NCBI RefSeq assembly: GCF_022898935.1
Contig: NZ_JALIRP010000016.1
Location: forward strand, 30,161 to 94,160
Source of the DNA: Paenibacillus mangrovi
Lineage (GTDB): Bacteria > Bacillota > Bacilli > Paenibacillales > Paenibacillaceae
Length of the DNA: 64,000 bases
Direction: 5' to 3'
In this document: positions 60,414 through 64,000 of the stretch, piece after piece
How the letters are laid out: each line of letters opens with the position of its first letter
How positions within the stretch are numbered: the first letter of the stretch is position 1
Translations under genes and position numbers: made by a program
Notes under the pieces: generated by a model
Database searches by the model: none
What the model was told of the DNA's origin: nothing
What the model saw: only the letters and a program-made list of their open reading frames with translations

Positions 60414-60447
60414 AAGAAGGCCCTCTTGAATTCAAGAGGGCCTTCTT
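60414..60447. terminator. Perfect 34-bp palindrome, bidirectional terminator
   Basis: AAGAAGGCCCTCTTGAA and TTCAAGAGGGCCTTCTT form a perfect 17-bp inverted repeat with no spacer. It sits after the ArsR gene and ahead of the convergent gene's 3' end. Confidence 0.75.
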
Positions 60448-60554
60448 TGTGCCTGCTTCTCGCGTCAAACCTGTCTGTGCAGAACATTCTTCATGTACAA
60501 ATATTCCGCTTCGGAAATTTCGCCCCAGGCAAAAACCAGATCGCATGTACCGAT

Positions 60555-61772
60555 TTATTTTTCATTCAGTTTTACGACATGCCACAGCTTGTCCCCTTCC
60601 TCGATTACCGACCTATATCCGCCATCTTCCGTTTGGAACACCCCGGTACTCTTGATTTCTCGATCGCCTTTTTCAATCACTTTTTCCCATTTTACCTGAC
60701 CACTCTGATCAATCTTGCGGAAATACGCATGTTCTGTATAGATCCAGGTCCACTGATCGAGATCGTAGTTCGCTCTTCCTGCAATTATGAACCCGCCATC
60801 TTCCGTTTGCTCGATATCATTGATTTTGCTTGCCGAGATCGATTCAGGCAGAGTCGCGTCCCACTCCAGCTTTCCGGATTTGTCCAGCTTCATGTAGTAT
60901 CCCTTGAAATATCCGTCTATATTGACAATGGTGTAATCGCTGTAATTGTTCGCAGCGATCAGGAAGCCGCCGTCAGCAGTCTCGATCGCATCCTGGGGCT
61001 CGGTATTTAGCCCTGACTCGTATGTCTTGTCCCACTCCTGGTTGCCTGACGGATCGAATTTTACTACATACATATCCGTATAATTGCCATAACTTGGTTT
61101 TTCTTTTACAGCTATCCCGAGTTCCCCCAAAAACAAGAATCCTCCGTCATCGGTGGGTACGACTTTACTCACTTTGTCATAATAATCATTGGTATCTCCG
61201 AGCGTCTTCTCCCATATGATTTCACCATTGTTTGTCAGCTTTGCAAGATAGATATCGTTATAGGTAATGAGGTAATGCAGATCTTTTTCCGCTGCCAAGA
61301 CGATATCGCCATTCTGCAGTTCCGCTACATCGACACCGCCCCGGAAACTGTCATATTTCCCTTCTAACGTTTTTTCCCATTTCAGTTTTCCGGACCCGTT
61401 TACCTCCATCACATAGAGTTGGTTGTCCTTTGTCCAACCGGCGAACACATATCCGCCCTCTTTCTTTTGGGTGAAGGATGCTAGTCGGTCAATCTCCTTT
61501 TTTGCAAAAGTCTTATGAGTTTTAACTTTGCCGGATCCGTTCATCATTACCAGCTTGATCTCATCGCCTTCGAGTTGCGCAAAATAGAATCCATCTTCTC
61601 TATGCTTCATGAGACCGCCCAAATTATCGTAGGTTTTTTCCCATGTCACCACGGGCTCCTCTGCTGCCGCTGCCTTGGATCCCCACATAAACGGAGCTAC
61701 ACAGACCACCGCCAAAAGAGTCGTACAAACCACAGGCCAATTCGAACGCAGCAGACTTCCTTTTTTTAACAT
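60555..61772 (-). CDS. Secreted repeat protein, probable beta-propeller
   Basis: The 405-residue protein has a Sec signal peptide (cleavage near SKAAAA, about 33-37). The rest repeats a unit of about 50 residues built on DGGFLIAA-type strands (DGGFLFLGE, DGGFLIAANN, DGGFIIAGR, DGGYRSV), followed by KLDKSGKLEWDATL-like strands. This is the look of WD40/PQQ-like propellers in exported proteins. No active site was recognised. AAGGAG precedes ATG 61772. Confidence 0.8.
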   Translation of the reverse strand: MLKKGSLLRSNWPVVCTTLLAVVCVAPFMWGSKAAAAEEPVVTWEKTYDNLGGLMKHREDGFYFAQLEGDEIKLVMMNGSGKVKTHKTFAKKEIDRLASFTQKKEGGYVFAGWTKDNQLYVMEVNGSGKLKWEKTLEGKYDSFRGGVDVAELQNGDIVLAAEKDLHYLITYNDIYLAKLTNNGEIIWEKTLGDTNDYYDKVSKVVPTDDGGFLFLGELGIAVKEKPSYGNYTDMYVVKFDPSGNQEWDKTYESGLNTEPQDAIETADGGFLIAANNYSDYTIVNIDGYFKGYYMKLDKSGKLEWDATLPESISASKINDIEQTEDGGFIIAGRANYDLDQWTWIYTEHAYFRKIDQSGQVKWEKVIEKGDREIKSTGVFQTEDGGYRSVIEEGDKLWHVVKLNEK

Positions 61773-61925
61773 GATTCTTCACTCCTTCTATCATTATAGT
61801 TTTCTTTACATTTCAATTATTCCATCGTATTACCATATTTGTAAATGGGCATTAATTAATGTTTCCTTATCCCTATAAATCTAATATTTTCCAATACGAC
61901 AACAAACAGTTCAGTATAAAAGAAC

Positions 61926-61953
61926 CAAAACGGGACAGCCTTTCGGCTATCCC
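61926..61953 (-). terminator. Intrinsic terminator of the nitroreductase gene
   Basis: GGGACAGCC pairs with GGCTATCCC around TTTC; on the minus strand CGTTTTGG follows. The T-tail is short. Confidence 0.6.
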
Positions 61954-62023
61954 AAGACTTATAAATCCTATTCCCAGAGGTTATACTTTCTGATATTTTA
62001 AATAAACTGGTGTTGACTAAATG

Positions 62024-62629
62024 CTATTCCTGTTTCTGCTTCCCGACCGGACCCTCTTCGTCGATCCATACCGTCAGATCCTGAAACGGTTTGCGTTTAA
62101 CATGAAGCTGCTGCCCCTCCAACGGAACGCCAAGATAGATAAATCCAAGCACCTTGTCATTGGTGCCAAGTCCTAAGTGCTCATTCATCTTCGCATGATA
62201 TGCCGGCTCTCCGGTTCTCCAGATTGCACCCAAACCCAGCCCATGGGCTTCAAGGAGCATATTTTGAATGGCCGCATAAACCGCTCCGTATTCCTCAAGC
62301 TCAATGACCTTCTCATGCTCCTTCGGAGACACCGCGACGGTAATGATCACCGGTGCACGCATTGGTTTCATTTTTGCCGATTCCGCGGCAGCAGCCGCCT
62401 CCGGCGATTCAGGGTCGGAAGCTGAGGCGCGCGCCACATCGGACAGAGCTTTACCCAGAACCTTCCGGCCTTCACCTCTGAGTACAAAGAAACGCCAAGG
62501 CTCAGTCATCCGATGGTTAGGAGCCCAAGTCCCGGCCTCGAGTATTTGCTCAATTTTCGCAACAGGAATATCCTCCTGTGTTACTTTTCCGATGCTTCTG
62601 CGTGTTCGTATAGCTTCAGATATATTCAT
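62024..62629 (-). CDS. Nitroreductase family protein (FMN-dependent)
   Basis: The 201-residue flavoprotein starts MNISEAIRTRRSIGKVTQED, with the arginine-rich FMN phosphate site, then GTWAPNHRMTEPWRFFVLRG (about 33-52) and AIQNMLLEAHGLGLGAIWRT (about 120-139). It should reduce nitro or quinone compounds with NAD(P)H; the physiological substrate is unknown. ATG 62629 is used over a TTG at 62647, as GGAGAG lies ten bases upstream. Confidence 0.9.
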   Translation of the reverse strand: MNISEAIRTRRSIGKVTQEDIPVAKIEQILEAGTWAPNHRMTEPWRFFVLRGEGRKVLGKALSDVARASASDPESPEAAAAAESAKMKPMRAPVIITVAVSPKEHEKVIELEEYGAVYAAIQNMLLEAHGLGLGAIWRTGEPAYHAKMNEHLGLGTNDKVLGFIYLGVPLEGQQLHVKRKPFQDLTVWIDEEGPVGKQKQE

Positions 62630-62786
62630 GTGATATTCACTCTCCAATTAAGAATCTTTCTCATTACCTTTATTGTATCAAAAAATTCCGCTTCGTTGCC
62701 TTCTTATTAGCATGAATCACAAATTGTGAACCTTGTTTCTGCCAGAGCTTCATACTGGTAATGTGGCCATATTGATGTTTTAATGT

Positions 62787-62884
62787 CCGAAGAAAATAAA
62801 GTTTTAGACTGGACTTCAATATAAGACTAGCGGCAGTCTTGGACTGGAAAATAAAGTCCAAGACTGCCGCTGGTTTATTGAACT
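62787..62884. repeat. Dispersed palindromic repeat, copy 2
   Basis: This 98-bp copy aligns with 35286-35380. It contains a perfect inverted repeat: GCGGCAGTCTTGGACT (62830-62845) and AGTCCAAGACTGCCGC (62855-62870) with a nine-base loop. Its left flank GAAAATAAAG recurs in the loop (AAAATAAAGT). Confidence 0.75.
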
Positions 62885-62989
62885 AAAGTACCCGTTAGCG
62901 TAACATAGACTGTCTCTATATCCAAAATCACAATAAAAATGTACCCAAATAATAGGTGCTGCCTTTTTCAACAGCATTCCAACCATCCC

Positions 62990-63157
62990 CTAGTCACTTT
63001 GTCTTTCATAAACTATCCCTCTAATTCGTTCCTCACTTAAATTGAAAATTTCAGCCAGTGCCGCTATGGTTAATCCTCCACAGTATTTTCTGATTATTTC
63101 CTCATTTCGTTGTCCCATTTCATCACGTATCCCAGTTGAAGTTCCCCCCTTAAATCG
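62990..63157 (-). pseudogene. C-terminal fragment of a CD3324-family (Mor-like HTH) protein
   Basis: The minus frame encodes KGGTSTGIRDEMGQRNEEII, then RKYCGGLTIAALAEIFNLSE and ERIRGIVYERQSD, which matches the C-terminal helix-turn-helix of small CD3324/Mor-type proteins. A stop (63158-63160) cuts it off upstream; a shifted frame there (LIPFPFDCIS) may be the rest. So it is a broken gene. Confidence 0.6.
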
Positions 63158-63324
63158 CTAATACAATCGAATGGAAAAGGTATTAAAAGCCCCCCTTAGC
63201 ATCGTAATTCTGCCCTTTAATTGAGCAGATGCTCCCAAAGGCACAAACTACCCATATTTTACCACGAAAATTTTTTTTTAGATTCATTAATATTGCATTT
63301 GCTGCGTTATCCTTCCCTTTAGTT

Positions 63325-63356
63325 CAATAAAACAAGCAGGCTTAGGCAGCCTGCTC
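63325..63356. terminator. Hairpin, possible terminator
   Basis: AGCAGGCT (63335-63342) pairs with AGCCTGCT (63348-63355); on the minus strand GTTTTATTG follows. Confidence 0.5.
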
Positions 63357-63399
63357 GACAAGTATGATATTCAGCTATCGTGTCCCGTTAGAATTCCTG

Positions 63400-64000
63400 T
63401 AATACGAATAATTTGGAGTTTGAACAAAAACGAGCGCCTCTGTAAGATGGGGTTACGCACGAGGTCAAAAGCCTCAAAAAGCCCATCAGGAGGTCGCTCT
63501 ACTATGAAGTTTAAAGCACAGGACAAGCAAAATCAACTCATTGAAAACATTACCGTTCATCACTTGGTCGTCGGCGTAGACATCGCCCAGGAAGTCCATG
63601 TGGCCCGCGCTGTCAGCTTTCGAGGCATTGCTCTGGGAACTCCGATCGAATTCGGTAACCATCGTGAAGGATTCAAATTGTTCGAACGTTGGATTAAGGA
63701 TCTGCTCAAAACCTACAAACTGAGCAGCGTCATAGTTGGAATGGAACCCACCGGCCACTACTGGTTCAGCCTAGCACGTTGGCTTGTCGCTCAAGGCATT
63801 GAAGCCGTCCTGGTTAATCCTCATCTCGTCAAAAAGAACAAGGAAAACCGGGACAATACACCGTCTAAAAGCGATCGTAAGGACGCCCTTGTCATTGCAG
63901 ATATGATCAAAAACGGGTACTACTCCCCTGTTCGGTTTCATCCAGAAGCATACGAGGAACTGCGTATTCTCATGGCTAACCGAGAGACGGTTACCAAGCG
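63400..64000 (+). mobile_element. IS110-family insertion sequence, left part
   Basis: The transposase gene and its upstream leader mark the left part of an IS110-like element that continues beyond the window. IS110 elements lack clear terminal repeats, so the left boundary is not defined. GAGCGCCTC (63431-63439) and GAGGTCGCTC (63490-63499) form an imperfect inverted repeat in the leader. Confidence 0.6.
63504..64000 (+). CDS. IS110-family transposase, N-terminal part (runs off the window)
   Basis: The frame is open from ATG 63504 to the window end (165 codons). AGGAGG lies ten bases upstream. The DEDD/RuvC-like catalytic domain is visible: VVGVDIAQEVHVARAVSFRG (first Asp, about 23-42), VIVGMEPTGHYWFSLARWL with Glu, and the NRDNTPSKSDRKDALVIADM segment (paired Asp). 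This is the IS110 signature; such enzymes act with a bridge RNA encoded in the element's non-coding ends. The C-terminal serine domain lies outside the window, so its integrity is unknown. Confidence 0.9.
   Translation, partial: MKFKAQDKQNQLIENITVHHLVVGVDIAQEVHVARAVSFRGIALGTPIEFGNHREGFKLFERWIKDLLKTYKLSSVIVGMEPTGHYWFSLARWLVAQGIEAVLVNPHLVKKNKENRDNTPSKSDRKDALVIADMIKNGYYSPVRFHPEAYEELRILMANRETVTK

Larger units (their letters stand above)
62630..63503. other. Gene-poor stretch before IS110 transposase
   Basis: No intact gene is seen in ~870 bases. They hold copy 2 of the palindromic repeat (62787-62884), a decayed CD3324-family gene end (62990-63157), a hairpin (63325-63356) and the left flank of an IS110-family element. 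Confidence 0.6.

Noticed and set aside
60306..61010. 234-codon plus-strand frame within the repeat protein
   Set aside because: It overlaps the ArsR gene end, a terminator and the antisense of a clear secreted protein.

Overview
The window looks like a chromosomal segment of a low-to-moderate GC Firmicute, most likely Paenibacillus or a close Bacillales relative. The signs are strong AGGAGG-type ribosome binding sites, frequent TTG and GTG starts, copper-amine-oxidase-like 'stalk' domains, an Lpl-type sugar ABC transporter without its own ATPase, CsoR/CopA, CcpA-type cre boxes and intrinsic terminators after most units. No rRNA, tRNA, CRISPR array or prophage module was seen. Most genes (about 48 of 60) are on the minus strand.

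Layout. 1-5.7 kb: DMT exporter (cut by the window edge), a small secreted stalk-domain protein flanked by a 118-bp direct repeat, a metallophosphoesterase, ribulokinase and an acyl-CoA-dehydrogenase-like flavoprotein. 5.9-8.8 kb: copper export (copA) and its repressor csoR, with a CsoR-like box over the copA promoter. 9-15.9 kb: methyltransferase/vanW pair, sulfite reductase cysJI, Cu/Zn superoxide dismutase and a frameshifted acetyltransferase. 16-21.3 kb: sugar-catabolic cluster of three Gfo/Idh/MocA oxidoreductases and a sugar isomerase, divergent from an AraC regulator. 21.3-24.5 kb: pyroglutamate operon pxpB-pxpC-pxpA-pcp, which frees 5-oxoproline from peptides and hydrolyses it to glutamate. 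24.6-29.2 kb: YitT protein, L,D-transpeptidase, DHA2-type MFS exporter, WYL regulator.

29.3-35.9 kb is the most unusual part. An XRE regulator with a 28-residue tandem repeat lies next to a tightly overlapping three-gene operon: a TerB_N-type protein, a BrxD-like (DUF2791) P-loop ATPase and a BrxHI/Lhr-like helicase. The latter two are BREX phage-defence components, but here no PglX methyltransferase or PglZ phosphatase is present. A ~95-bp palindromic repeat sits at the 5' edge of the TerB_N gene and has a second copy at 62.8 kb.

36-44.1 kb: tandem-HTH MerR regulator, Hsp20, decayed genes (37.4-38.8 kb), an ABC-2 exporter with a TetR regulator and a methyltransferase, and an ECF sigma/DUF4179 anti-sigma pair. 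44.3-51.2 kb: complete ribose operon rbsR-K-D-A-C-B followed by a nucleoside hydrolase, with a palindromic operator and a cre box at the promoter. 51.3-59.2 kb: a lipoprotein, then an Lpl-type ABC uptake operon (permease, permease, solute-binding lipoprotein, putative glycosidase-like protein) under a GntR/LacI-type regulator. 59.3-64 kb: PCYCGC lipoprotein divergent from a CadC/CzrA-like metal sensor, a secreted repeat protein, a nitroreductase, the second palindromic repeat, a CD3324-family remnant and the start of an IS110-family transposase that runs off the window.
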